DNA of 41,181 nt from Lysobacterales bacterium (GCA_002722315.1 PBLG01000020.1:1-41181), one strand, 5' to 3'. Shown: positions 23,701 to 32,305, numbered from the stretch's first letter. Program-made: numbers and translations. Notes: generated by a model not told the origin, from the letters alone.

Positions 23701-26700
23701 AGACTGAACTCCTGGCCGGCAGCGATCTGCTTGATGGTGGCAGGCAGACGATCGAACTCAAGCATCACGGGCGTGTCATGCCTGTCACTGTCGTTGTTAG
23801 TCATCCCCGGCCGGCAGCCGTTTTCGTCACCAAGAGCGCATGATGGAATTCCGAGCTGCCCTTTAAAATTCTGCCCCCATACCCAGACCCGACCATTTTC
23901 GTCCAGCGCCAGAAAATGTCCGGAACGGTCGGATCCAGCGCCGTCACCTCCCGGCACGATCTGTACAATTCTGCTGCCGCCAAAGGCGTGGTCGGCCATC
24001 GGCGTAGGTTTCCCCATCCAATAGAGATCCGGCTCTGGCAGATTAGGGTGCAGGTTCTGCTCCTTCACCAGATCCCATATCCGGTTGTCCGGGGCGATGT
24101 ACATAGCATTTTCGGTCGCCTGAAAAACCTTGTCCAAAGAAATTCTCGGAAAAGCAGTGCCTGCCGGGGTAGCACAGACCAGTTCGCGCGATTCCAGCAG
24201 CTTGCCGGCAGTATCGGTGACCTGCATCATGCCCAGCTTCTGCAGCCCGCCGTGGCACTGCAATCCAAGATCGAGTTGAAGCTCGCAACCTGGACAGATC
24301 GCTATCGTTTCCAAGGCCGGCGCCGCGATGTCTGTCCAGGGTTCAGGCTGCAGCTGGACGTATCGTTGCTGTTCGTCGGTGTTCTCGATCTGCAGCACCG
24401 CGTTGCTGAGAAATTCGGAGTCGACATCGAAACGGATGCCGGTGCAGTACTCGTTCGAGCGCTCCGCCGGCAACGGCATTTCGCCCAGTCGGGTCTCTGC
24501 GGTTCCGGAGATCGGATCCACGGCCCACAGTTCCAGCCGGCCCTCGCTCGGCCACGCCGCGCCGATTTCAGACCACTCCGGATCGGGGATACATGACAGA
24601 CGAACGGCGTCGACCAGCAGGTCGCCGTCGCCGGTCAGACTGCCGCCGCCGGTTGAATGCAGCACTGCGGTAGTGCCCTTCGGCGGACGGACGGTAAGCA
24701 TGAACGGCCCCTGGCCCTCGACACGCTCGACCGTGAAATGATGCAACTCGTAGCTGTCTACGGCCTCAGCGGCGCCTGCTGTAAGCGTCAGGAACGGGAA
24801 GTCGGCGCCGGGACGCTTGATCCGGTCGGCCATGAAGTTCAGGTCTTCGACGTTCCGATACAAGGCCTGGACCAGCTCGGCCGAGCCGCTCAAGCCTACA
24901 TCGTGAATGCACGCTTCGCGATACCAGCCTTCGAGCCCGAAACAGGCCGCTTCGGCGAACTGCCGGCGGTCCGGGTCCACCACCGCCGGCAGCTTGGGAA
25001 ACTGGGGATCGATGCAGCCGTTTCGGAACAGGCACTCGTAGGGACGCACGAGCCAGCTTGCGCCGAACTGGGCGTAGAGTTCGGTCCAGGTGAGACCCTC
25101 GGTGAAGGCAATGACCGATCCCCCGCGCAGCGTCAGATCGTTGGTTTCGTCCGCGTCATTGCTGCCGAGAAGGCCTGAGTCCCGACCAAGAATGCTTTCA
25201 CCTCGCAGCATCGATACGCTCAGGATCGGCGGCGTATCTCTGAAATCGGATGCTTCCGACTGGTCAAACATCAAGCTTTGTACGCGAACACCGAAATCAG
25301 GGAACTCGTGATCTTCAGGCATCAGTACAAGTATCCGGCTCGGATCGCTCACGCCACCCAGGAATCGGTCGATGACCGCTTCGAGAATAATCAGCCCGCC
25401 ATCCGGCAGTCGCAGCACCCGCGTATTCCTGAATGGCTGCCACCGACCGGGTTCCACAGGCTCCACGCCGTTAACCCAGATGCGCAGCCGGTGACTGACG
25501 ATACTGGCGCCGTTGAAGGTATCCGTATGAATCTCCACAATGTCGGAACCCACTTTGAGTGCCACGGCCTGTGGCCACGAAACGTCGTAGCCTGCTAGAA
25601 ACCGGCCCTGCACCTCAATCGGCTGCTGGCCGTCGGCCCGTGCCAGCACGTAGTCGCCCGAGGCGTAGTAGTCCAGAGCCAGGCCATCCGCGGTCAGAAG
25701 ATGCGGCGAGCCCCAGATCCGATCGCAGTCGCGATCTCCGGGATCGCATCGGCATAAGCGTATGTTTGACGCCTGCCCTGGCAGAATATTCTCGACGAAG
25801 GTCTGGATCTCGGATTGACCGCGCGTAACGCCTTGTGCCTCGCATTGGCTTTCGAACGACAGCGGCCGCTCCGGCCGCGAGCTGGAGAGCATAAGCGGCC
25901 GTAGCGGCGAGATTTGTGGACTGAGCGGGTCGCCACTGACGTTGACCTCGATGGCGTCGAGGAGTCCCCGAGGAGACAGTGCCTTGATCTTTCCCTCGGC
26001 GCTCACCTGCTCTCCGAAGAATCCTGAAGCGGTGACCGGCGAAATCGACAGGCCCGTGCCACATAGCTCGACTTGCTTATCGGCTTTGCCGCATACTAGG
26101 GAGTGCGCGCAGACGATCAAGTCTCCGGTGATACGATCGGGTGCGCCACCTCCTGCGCTCGAATTGCGGTCTGGACATTCGGCCAGATCGTAGGAAATCG
26201 AGTCATGCCGGTCGTCGAATATCGATTCGAAAAGACTTCTGTTGCTCGGCGCAACGATCCCGGATGCGTTTCTTCCGAAAACCAGCTCAAATACGGAGCC
26301 GGCGCTGAGCCCGGTTGCGACCGCATTGCCTTCAAAGTCGTCCTGCACCTGATCGAAAGTGAACGGAGCCTCCGGGCCTATCGCTGCCTTGAAGGTTCGG
26401 CAGAACAATTCCACATCGACAGTTGCATTTCCAACGATCGAGCGTAGAATTTTCAACAGCGATGCGTTAATCCCCACTTTGGCGCAGAATTTCAAGTCCG
26501 TAAAGACCTGAGAGCTTGCACCTTGGTGGACGGCAGCAGCGTTTGCGCCAGAGAATCCGACCCCGATACCCAAGGACACGCTTGCTTCGACACCAATCTC
26601 GATTTCATCGCTGGTGAAAAGCCTTGCCAGCTTTCCGAGTATCCCGCGCGTACTCAAGGCATTGGCAAAGAAGACAACGCCAAGATTCGAGCCGATCCGA

Positions 26701-29075
26701 TTGCTGAGCTGTATTGGCGGGCCGTCGAGACTGTCAAATGCAAGTGAAGTACGTGGAAGCTCCGGCATATTGGTCTGCAGGCCATCTCTGGTGCTGAATG
26801 AAGCCTTGAAGGCAAGCAACGCCGAGACCTCGGCACGCGCGTCCAGGATTACCTTGCCGGTCGGTCGAACGCCCACTTCGGTTCCAAAGAGCTTTTGCGC
26901 GATAACGCCGGCTGGACCGGCCACGACCAGGGGCATTGCAAAGCGCTTATCTGGGTTGGCTTGCCAGGAGCAGTCAATATCCAGTGTGCTGGCGCGCTCT
27001 CCGGTAGCTACGGTCAAGCTCACCGATGCTTCCGGGGGAGAAAGCTTGAATTTATTGCTTACCGCAAGAATCGGGCGGGATGCCGGACCGTCGCAGGTTC
27101 GAATGAACAGATCGCTTGCAGCTGATCGCGACGAACGGCTGCCGCTGGATCCGGCACCGGACTTCGGTTGCGCCCCTCCTAGTCCGGCTTCCGTTTGCAG
27201 GGATTCGATCGGGTCTCGGTGCTGCGCGTCAAAGCCGGGGATGATCTCGTCGCCGATCCGGTAGGCGATGACGCTTGGCAGTACGCCGTGCTTTTCGAGG
27301 AAATTTTCTTCCACGTCCATGACATCGTAGACGGCATTCCACTCCGGCGAAAGCAGCAGCAACGTCTGGCCAGCTCTGCTCTCAGCATGAACGATTCGAC
27401 CGCCGTACGGATCGCCGTTCCACTGATAGTCGACCAGGTCGCCGACATCAGGAGACGAAGCCGACTCGACGACGAGCGGCATGACGAGGTTGTCGTTTAG
27501 AAATTCTGCGTCGACGCGCTGTTCCAGCTCTTCGATCGAAAAGGCCGAGCCAGGCGCCATCGGGGTTTCACCGGATTTCGGAAAAAGAACGCTGGACGGG
27601 TCGAGCTCGATAACGCCTGGGCGTACCGGCCAGATTTCGAACAGGATCGCCTGCGACCATCTCTCGGCAATCGCCTGCGCACCCGGATCCTCGAAATCCG
27701 GGCGCAGACCAACAATGAGCCGCCCGTGCCCGAGATCCGAAGGCACTTGCACCTGAAACTCGCCCGGGTTGCCGGTCCAGAACACCATGTCTTCGGCCAG
27801 TTCCCGCGGCACCCACTCAATTTCGTCGGCGGATCGCTGCAGTCGGATCTCGAAACGAAGCTTCGATGTGTCAACGGCGCCGATGATGTCGTCGTCGGCG
27901 TTGAATTTACTCGCCGATACGGTATGGACCGAGCCCGGAGACGTTATGACCACCTGGTCCCCGTCAATCTGCGTGCCCATCCAGTCCGGATCGGGATCTT
28001 CGGCGGCCAGCACTAATGCGTGTGCGCGATCGATTTCTCGGCTCCTGCCCTCGGATTGCTGGCTTTCGGCAAATTCGCCGGAAAGTATGTCTTCGACAGG
28101 CGTCAGTTCCCCACTTTCTTCGAGCAGCTCGATGCTCTCCAGCAACGCCTCTGCGGCCGCATCGCCCGCCGCACATTGAATGATCAGCGCTTCGTCGACT
28201 TGCTGTGGGAGCACGCCTTGGTGATTGCTAAGGACGCAATTTTGCGTGCTCGTGGAAAGATCCGAGATTTCGAACAGATAGGGCTGCTGCGTTTCGAAAG
28301 GACCGATAGAGAACTCGCCGTCCTCTGAAAGCGCGAAGTATTGATCGCTGTTGAGTTCGCGGATGAATAGCTTGCCGCTGTGCAAACCAGCGAGCTGGCC
28401 AAGAACAGCGTCACCAGGATCGCGAGCCAACACTTCGAGGTCGAAGCTCTGGACGCCCGAATGACCCCGCGGGTTCCGGGCGCTCAGCGAGACAGGGAAA
28501 GTACCTTCTGCAGCCGTAATCCAGCGGGTCAGGCCGGTTGCAGGATCAATCGTCATCTCGGCCGGCGCAACGCTAAGCGAATACTGGACGCCTTCGGTAT
28601 CGCCCGCCACCTCGACCTGATACTGATATAGCGAATTCAGCATTGCCTGCGATTCAGGCTCGGATACGATCTGAATCGTGTTCGGAACTACGGACAGATC
28701 GTAGATTTGCATATCCAGCCGACCGCGGGAATCAACCGCGACGATTTCGATTCGATGGACCCCGAGCTGCGGGACTGGCCATTCAACCAGGCCGTGCTCG
28801 CTGTCTACCACCATGCCGGCCGGCGCTGTCTCCAGAAAGAACTGAACGGGGAATTGGTCCGGATTGCTGATCTCGACCTGATATAGGTATCGGTTCTCTT
28901 CGGCAACCTCGGTCAAAGGCGCCGAGACGATCGCCGGACTGGTTTCGAAGCCATCCAGGTGGACATCTTCATCCTGAGATGTCGCGGAGGACATCAAGAA
29001 AAAAATACATACCGAAATTACTATGGTGGCTTTGCTGTTGCCGATCCGCCGATTAGCACAATATCCGTCTGCCAT
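20796..29075 (-). CDS. giant secreted protein with He_PIG, von Willebrand D-like and RCC1-type propeller domains
   Basis: 2759 residues from the ATG at 29075 (GGTG six bases upstream). The frame stays open to 29273, but the extension lacks a signal peptide. The signal segment is KATIVISVCIFFLMSSATSQ. Approximate layout: Ig-like He_PIG domains at 40-130 and 135-220 (the second contains DPATGLTRW). 220-640 is mixed beta. 650-1110 is of unknown fold with many cysteines. A von Willebrand D-like domain at 1115-1265 carries WGSPHLLTADGLALDYYASG, followed by a C8-like ACFGLEGWYREACIHDVGLSG at 1370-1410. RCC1-type repeats (GxVWxWGxNxxGQLG) lie at 1650-2070 and 2260-2660. A third He_PIG domain ends the protein (DAQTGLITW). 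No anchor or sorting signal is seen at the C-terminus. G+C is lower than in its neighbours: 26461-26520 has 29 of 60. It is probably an exported adhesin- or matrix-like protein; the function is not known. Confidence 0.8.
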   Translation of the reverse strand: MADGYCANRRIGNSKATIVISVCIFFLMSSATSQDEDVHLDGFETSPAIVSAPLTEVAEENRYLYQVEISNPDQFPVQFFLETAPAGMVVDSEHGLVEWPVPQLGVHRIEIVAVDSRGRLDMQIYDLSVVPNTIQIVSEPESQAMLNSLYQYQVEVAGDTEGVQYSLSVAPAEMTIDPATGLTRWITAAEGTFPVSLSARNPRGHSGVQSFDLEVLARDPGDAVLGQLAGLHSGKLFIRELNSDQYFALSEDGEFSIGPFETQQPYLFEISDLSTSTQNCVLSNHQGVLPQQVDEALIIQCAAGDAAAEALLESIELLEESGELTPVEDILSGEFAESQQSEGRSREIDRAHALVLAAEDPDPDWMGTQIDGDQVVITSPGSVHTVSASKFNADDDIIGAVDTSKLRFEIRLQRSADEIEWVPRELAEDMVFWTGNPGEFQVQVPSDLGHGRLIVGLRPDFEDPGAQAIAERWSQAILFEIWPVRPGVIELDPSSVLFPKSGETPMAPGSAFSIEELEQRVDAEFLNDNLVMPLVVESASSPDVGDLVDYQWNGDPYGGRIVHAESRAGQTLLLLSPEWNAVYDVMDVEENFLEKHGVLPSVIAYRIGDEIIPGFDAQHRDPIESLQTEAGLGGAQPKSGAGSSGSRSSRSAASDLFIRTCDGPASRPILAVSNKFKLSPPEASVSLTVATGERASTLDIDCSWQANPDKRFAMPLVVAGPAGVIAQKLFGTEVGVRPTGKVILDARAEVSALLAFKASFSTRDGLQTNMPELPRTSLAFDSLDGPPIQLSNRIGSNLGVVFFANALSTRGILGKLARLFTSDEIEIGVEASVSLGIGVGFSGANAAAVHQGASSQVFTDLKFCAKVGINASLLKILRSIVGNATVDVELFCRTFKAAIGPEAPFTFDQVQDDFEGNAVATGLSAGSVFELVFGRNASGIVAPSNRSLFESIFDDRHDSISYDLAECPDRNSSAGGGAPDRITGDLIVCAHSLVCGKADKQVELCGTGLSISPVTASGFFGEQVSAEGKIKALSPRGLLDAIEVNVSGDPLSPQISPLRPLMLSSSRPERPLSFESQCEAQGVTRGQSEIQTFVENILPGQASNIRLCRCDPGDRDCDRIWGSPHLLTADGLALDYYASGDYVLARADGQQPIEVQGRFLAGYDVSWPQAVALKVGSDIVEIHTDTFNGASIVSHRLRIWVNGVEPVEPGRWQPFRNTRVLRLPDGGLIILEAVIDRFLGGVSDPSRILVLMPEDHEFPDFGVRVQSLMFDQSEASDFRDTPPILSVSMLRGESILGRDSGLLGSNDADETNDLTLRGGSVIAFTEGLTWTELYAQFGASWLVRPYECLFRNGCIDPQFPKLPAVVDPDRRQFAEAACFGLEGWYREACIHDVGLSGSAELVQALYRNVEDLNFMADRIKRPGADFPFLTLTAGAAEAVDSYELHHFTVERVEGQGPFMLTVRPPKGTTAVLHSTGGGSLTGDGDLLVDAVRLSCIPDPEWSEIGAAWPSEGRLELWAVDPISGTAETRLGEMPLPAERSNEYCTGIRFDVDSEFLSNAVLQIENTDEQQRYVQLQPEPWTDIAAPALETIAICPGCELQLDLGLQCHGGLQKLGMMQVTDTAGKLLESRELVCATPAGTAFPRISLDKVFQATENAMYIAPDNRIWDLVKEQNLHPNLPEPDLYWMGKPTPMADHAFGGSRIVQIVPGGDGAGSDRSGHFLALDENGRVWVWGQNFKGQLGIPSCALGDENGCRPGMTNNDSDRHDTPVMLEFDRLPATIKQIAAGQEFSLALDTDGNVWSWGANWRFALGRGGDERDHRSTPGKISSFGALISPPPIDLVATGGSSTGFARAEDGRLFAWGANFSGALGTGSGQNSKRFPDQVVFPDPAGTPVAIFPGPSGSLAVDDLGQLWGWGGNDRGQVTHLDSRDTINEPVRIVSQGGASLRYQWAMRSSFASYAMDFYGRLWAWGGNSRGGLGQGDFEEREGHFPVDLSRLGGSAVLAADTSGDGGVMIEDSSRRVWGWGMGSLMPNGFRSHEPLPVLIQDRPDGRPDVKVSSLAGGEWLFHGSARLETIAVIEAFDQARRTHESRRISISTNGLVFALSGTDELDLPRGRKVRDAILADAREICARPGLVTVEFDILDENGEALARHEVEVTCQYPVRFELAKGLDQSRIQVRNDWEENLEIVISAVDGLTHEPVEDYPLTICAACETEVEIHQVCPVIGRHLLARIEINSEDDQFSELRKLDCGRTNSQIHAVEGATFITDHLGTPWAWGSKIRLGLGESGQALPDTVEQPVELVRDERFGGGLGDFTSNIAQYFQSERMVQARDLDRRLWVWGLGSNGSTGTGIHSFTHDSAAIRLDSPQPVGGALADAWIASFNTILPSALDRRGRVWQWGSNRTGLNGNRVASDQVWPKPVDLPVPMRVSATLTKRGFRPHSLAITADALEIWAWGDVPLWMAGEQIHSNSEPCNLAQNGPNGCTPFLLSEDGLDGHPIRDLVVARDVAMFLDALGRVWQWGRIDTSTTILDQPELLDLAPLGGARVVGIGISQEDNSRPPAFFVQDENGYVWARGTNSNFVLGTGNIGTAFEEEFQRVAFPDNAGRILEIAATADYVLALDENHCFWAWGRDFNGTDPASPFLGTPFQFWMPVSALHQFSSPGCPVSTPPVIVSEPARVASTAEPYSYQVEVFNQDGFPIEFSLNEFPDGLAVDAQTGLITWQTPTTGLYSVEAQVTDSRGHRDTQWFALLVSEPD

Positions 29076-29689
29076 AATTTTCACCCCACGGGTTTTAGTC
29101 AAAGCGCAACCATAGGCTCCGATTAATTCTTGAAACACGTCCGGCTCTGGAGCACCGGCATCATGATTGGATTCATGAAGCCGTCTCGCTTGCTCGAAAA
29201 ACCGCGCTGATCCCGCTGTCTGCTGCGCGTGACTGCAACGGCAGAAATCCATGACGCCAAACATGGCTTTCAAGCGAGCGCCAAACGGAAGCCGAGCCGA
29301 AGCTCGCTATGGAACTACGCATCCGATGTAAGGCCCGTATGAGCGGGCCCGAATATTTTTCTTCCTGGGGTGGGCAAAACTAAGCGCTCTTCAGGCGGCG
29401 CTTTGAGTTCAGCCTAGTCGTTCCTGGTCGTCCGGTCAACACGTAGGCGGAACTCGGTTCCATAGGCTGCCCTTCGAGGCAAGCAATGTGGGCCCTGGAA
29501 AGCTCCCATTGCATAATCCCAGCCCCCACCGGCACTGCCCGGGCGCCAGATTCGGTGCTCTACCCAACCCCCGCCTGGTTTTCCGGCCTGCTGATGCGCA
29601 TCTGTCAACGGGCCGGGACGACCGATTCGAGCTGTCGGTTCGGCGTTTCTAGGCATTCCGAAGCTCGCGAATGTGGTACCTTGAGGGCT
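29076..29689. other. gene-free region upstream of the giant gene
   Basis: About 615 bases between divergent genes. It holds a GC hairpin followed by T's at 29332-29361 and a palindrome at its right end. Short frames on either strand lack ribosome sites and resemble no protein. The promoter of the giant gene must lie here, but no clear -10/-35 pair was found. Confidence 0.5.
29332..29361 (+). terminator. terminator-like hairpin in the gene-free region
   Basis: GGCCCG-TATGAG-CGGGCC followed by CGAATATTTTT, which works on the plus strand only. No gene enters it from the left on that strand, so it may end an unseen transcript or block antisense transcription. Confidence 0.35.
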
Positions 29690-29707
29690 CCATACGGCAG
29701 CGTATGG
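29690..29707. promoter_or_regulatory. palindrome in the acyl-CoA dehydrogenase leader
   Basis: CCATACG-GCAG-CGTATGG, perfect 7-bp arms that extend by three more bases with one mismatch, ending 25 bases before the ATG. The size suits an operator for a TetR-type repressor, or a leader hairpin. No regulator gene is adjacent. Confidence 0.35.
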
Positions 29708-29732
29708 GCCGACCACAACGCGAGATCACGAC

Positions 29733-31520
29733 ATGCCTTTCTACAAAGCCCCGCTGGAAGACTTCAAATTCCTGTATCACGAATTTCTGGACCTTGAGGA
29801 ATGCCGGGAATTGCCGTCCATGGCCGAGGCGACACCGGACGTGATCGATGCCGTGCTCGAGGAGGCCGCTCGCATCAGCACCGAAGTATTGCTGCCGTTA
29901 AACGAGGTCGGCGATCGCGAGGGCTGCACCTTCGACGCCGGCAAGGTGACCACGCCCACGGGCTTCAACGACGCCTACAGGATCTACACCGAGGGCGGCT
30001 GGACGGGGCTGACCACCGATCCGGAATACGGCGGCCAGGGCCTGCCCAGCTTCGTCGGGCTTGGGCTGTCGGAGATGATCAACGCCGCCAACCCGTCTTT
30101 CGCCGCCTACCCGGGGCTGACCCACGGCGCCTACGAGGTGATCCATCACCACGGCACCGACGCGCAGAAACAGACCTTCCTGCCGCCCATGATCGAGGGT
30201 CGCTGGACCGGCACCATGAACCTGACCGAGCCGCACTGCGGGACCGATCTCGGCATGATTCGCACGCGTGCCGAGAAACGCGAAGACGGTCGCTACGCCA
30301 TCTCCGGCACCAAGATCTGGATTTCCGCCGGCGAGCACGACATGGCCGAGAACATCATTCACCTCGTCCTGGCCCGCACGCCCGATGCGCCGGCCGGCAC
30401 GCGCGGCATCAGCCTGTTCGTCGTGCCGAAGTTCCTGGTCAACGAGGACGGCTCATTGGGCGAGCGCAACGGCGTGCGCTGCGGCGGCATCGACCACAAG
30501 ATGGGCATGCAGGCCTCGGCCACCTGCGAAATGATCTACGAGAACGCGATAGGCGAACTGGTCTCCGAAGAGAACCGCGGGCTCGCGGCCATGTTCACGA
30601 TGATGAACGCCGCGCGCCTGGTCACGGGCCTTCAGGGCCTGGGCATGGCGGCGATTGCCCAGCAGAACGCCGCGGCCTACGCGTTGGAGCGACTCCAGGG
30701 CCGTGCGCTGAACGGCCCGCGCTACCCGGACAAGCCGGCCGACCCCATCATCGTCCACCCGGACGTGCGCCGGATGCTGCTGATCGGCAAGGCCTCGGTC
30801 GAGGGCGCGCGCGCCCTGGGCCTTTACACCGGCGTGCAGCTCGAGCTCGAGCAGCACCATCCGGACGCCGAAGTACGCGAGCGCGCCGGGCACTGGGTGG
30901 CGCTGATGACGCCGATCATCAAGGCCTATTTCACCGATCTGGGCTCGGAAGTCGCCAACCTCGGCATGCAGGTTCACGGCGGTGCCGGCTACATCGTCGA
31001 CACCGGGGTCGAGCAGTTTGTGCGCGACGTGCGCATCACCCAGATCTACGAGGGCACCAACGGCGTTCAGGCACTCGACCTGGTCGGCCGCAAGCTGGTG
31101 GCCAACTCCGGCGAGACGCTGAAGTCATTCTTCACGCACGCCGAGAAGCTGATCTCCGACTGCCAGGAGCCCGAGCTGGCTGAGTTCGTCAAGCCGCTGA
31201 CCGAGGCGCTGGGCAGGCTGCAACACGTGACCGGCTGGATCTACCAGCAGATGGCGGCCGACCCCATGGAAGCCGGTGCGGCATCCAGCGACTATCTCAG
31301 GATGTTCGCCCTGACCGCGATGGCGTTCATCTGGACCCGGCAGGCCGCCGTGGCCCAGCGCAAGCTGGTCACCGGCGAAGGCCGTGAGAAGTTCTACAAG
31401 GCCAAGCTCGACACCGCCCGGTTCTTCATGGCCCGGATGCTGCCCGAGACCCTCGGCCTTGACGCCAAGATCCGCGCCGGCGCCGACCCCATCATGGCGC
31501 CGGACGACGATATGGGCTGA
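29733..31520 (+). CDS. acyl-CoA dehydrogenase, DmdC-like large type
   Basis: 595 residues, the size of the DmdC/FadE-like dehydrogenases, longer than classic short-chain enzymes. A short N-terminal domain (MPFYKAPLEDFKFLYHEFLD) typical of this group precedes the FAD-binding core. MNLTEPHCGTDLGMIRTRA and ISGTKIWISAGEHDM are flavin and substrate loops. VHGGAGYIVDTGVEQFVRD precedes IYEGTNGVQALDL with catalytic base E440. A C-terminal helical domain (PF12806 type) completes it. The enzyme oxidises an acyl-CoA to the 2-enoyl-CoA and passes electrons to ETF. DmdC itself acts on methylmercaptopropionyl-CoA, but the substrate cannot be assigned here because many paralogues act on fatty acyl-CoAs. Single gene, bounded downstream by a REP-like hairpin. 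Confidence 0.9.
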   Translation: MPFYKAPLEDFKFLYHEFLDLEECRELPSMAEATPDVIDAVLEEAARISTEVLLPLNEVGDREGCTFDAGKVTTPTGFNDAYRIYTEGGWTGLTTDPEYGGQGLPSFVGLGLSEMINAANPSFAAYPGLTHGAYEVIHHHGTDAQKQTFLPPMIEGRWTGTMNLTEPHCGTDLGMIRTRAEKREDGRYAISGTKIWISAGEHDMAENIIHLVLARTPDAPAGTRGISLFVVPKFLVNEDGSLGERNGVRCGGIDHKMGMQASATCEMIYENAIGELVSEENRGLAAMFTMMNAARLVTGLQGLGMAAIAQQNAAAYALERLQGRALNGPRYPDKPADPIIVHPDVRRMLLIGKASVEGARALGLYTGVQLELEQHHPDAEVRERAGHWVALMTPIIKAYFTDLGSEVANLGMQVHGGAGYIVDTGVEQFVRDVRITQIYEGTNGVQALDLVGRKLVANSGETLKSFFTHAEKLISDCQEPELAEFVKPLTEALGRLQHVTGWIYQQMAADPMEAGAASSDYLRMFALTAMAFIWTRQAAVAQRKLVTGEGREKFYKAKLDTARFFMARMLPETLGLDAKIRAGADPIMAPDDDMG

Positions 31521-31548
31521 GCCCGATACTGTTGAGTCGGGGAATTTC

Positions 31549-31618
31549 TGTAGGAGCCTGCTTGCAGGCGAACAAAGGCAGGACTCCGTAGCCATTCGCC
31601 TGCAAGCAGGCTCCTACA
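31549..31618. repeat. 70-bp REP-like palindromic repeat, copy 2
   Basis: Perfect 24-bp inverted arms (31549-31572 and 31595-31618) beginning TGTAGGAGCCTGC, with a 22-base spacer. It matches copy 1 at 7708-7777 in the arms except for one base, and in spacer length. It lies 28 bases after the dehydrogenase stop and is preceded by TTTC and followed by AGAAAA, so it may also terminate transcription. Confidence 0.85.
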
Positions 31619-31669
31619 AGAAAACTGCGTAGGTCGGAATAACGCAGCGACGAAACGACGAATCTGCCA

Positions 31670-31705
31670 ACCAAAAAACCAATCAACAAACTAACTAACT
31701 AACCA
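31670..31705 (+). repeat. A/C-rich tract with AACT tetranucleotide runs
   Basis: CCAACCAAAAAACCAATC followed by AACAAACTAACTAACTAACC: low-complexity DNA between the REP-like element and the small secreted protein's stop codon. No function is apparent. Confidence 0.4.
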
Positions 31706-31717
31706 GAACTACCCGCC

Positions 31718-32305
31718 TCATTCATGCCCCCACGGCGCCGGTGGCGGCTCCACCGGTTCGCTCAGGTCGAACTCGGCGCGAAAGTGGCGACCCGGGCGCA
31801 CCAGTTCATAGGCGAACCTGTCGCCGTCGTGGACTTCCATGCTCCAGAAATTGGCGGTCGACGCCGCTAGTCCGTTGGCCAGGAAGAGCGCCTTGGAATA
31901 GTCGTCGACCGGAAACGTCTGGCGAGTCGCGCGCCCGGGATCGGTGGTATGCCCGCCATACCAGGTCACCGCATCCTCGCTGCCGTCCTCGTGGCGATGG
32001 TCGTGCTTGAGCCGAAAGCCGTCCCCGGATCGCGTGACCACCCAGGTACGCGAACGGTTCTCGCCGACGTGCAGCGGAATCCGGATTTCGCTATCGCTGC
32101 ACTCGCGCACGTGCATCACCACCCGCTGGCCCAGCCAGCCGTCGTCGGCCGGCCGCGCAAATCCGGTCATCTCTCCGGCAAACGCCTTGCCGCACAGTGC
32201 TGTCAGGCTATCCCACCACGCATCGCGCGGGTTGGCGTCGGCCGACTGGCCGAAGGCCGTCAGCGGCGCAAGGCACAGTGCCAGGGCAATCGAAAATCTG
32301 TTCAT
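31718..32305 (-). CDS. small secreted protein of unknown function
   Basis: 195 residues. The start MNRFSIALALCLAPLTAFGQ^SADANPRD is a clear signal peptide, with GGAG nine bases upstream of the ATG at 32305. The frame is open further upstream but without signal or ribosome site. The mature part begins DAWWDSLTALCGKAFAG and carries two cysteines, RVVMHVREC and LKHDHRHEDGSEDAVTWYGG, then QTFPVDDYSKALF. It looks like a conserved periplasmic protein family of beta-rich type, but no activity can be named. No clear operon partner: REP repeats lie on one side and a large repeat element on the other. Confidence 0.75.
   Translation of the reverse strand: MNRFSIALALCLAPLTAFGQSADANPRDAWWDSLTALCGKAFAGEMTGFARPADDGWLGQRVVMHVRECSDSEIRIPLHVGENRSRTWVVTRSGDGFRLKHDHRHEDGSEDAVTWYGGHTTDPGRATRQTFPVDDYSKALFLANGLAASTANFWSMEVHDGDRFAYELVRPGRHFRAEFDLSEPVEPPPAPWGHE

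Noticed and set aside
29076..29273. 66-codon extension of the giant gene
   Set aside because: The sequence before the ATG at 29075 has no signal peptide or ribosome site, while 29075 is followed by a clear signal segment.
29414..29716. Minus-strand frame of 100 codons upstream of the acyl-CoA dehydrogenase
   Set aside because: No ribosome site, no similarity to a known family and unusual composition; most likely non-coding.
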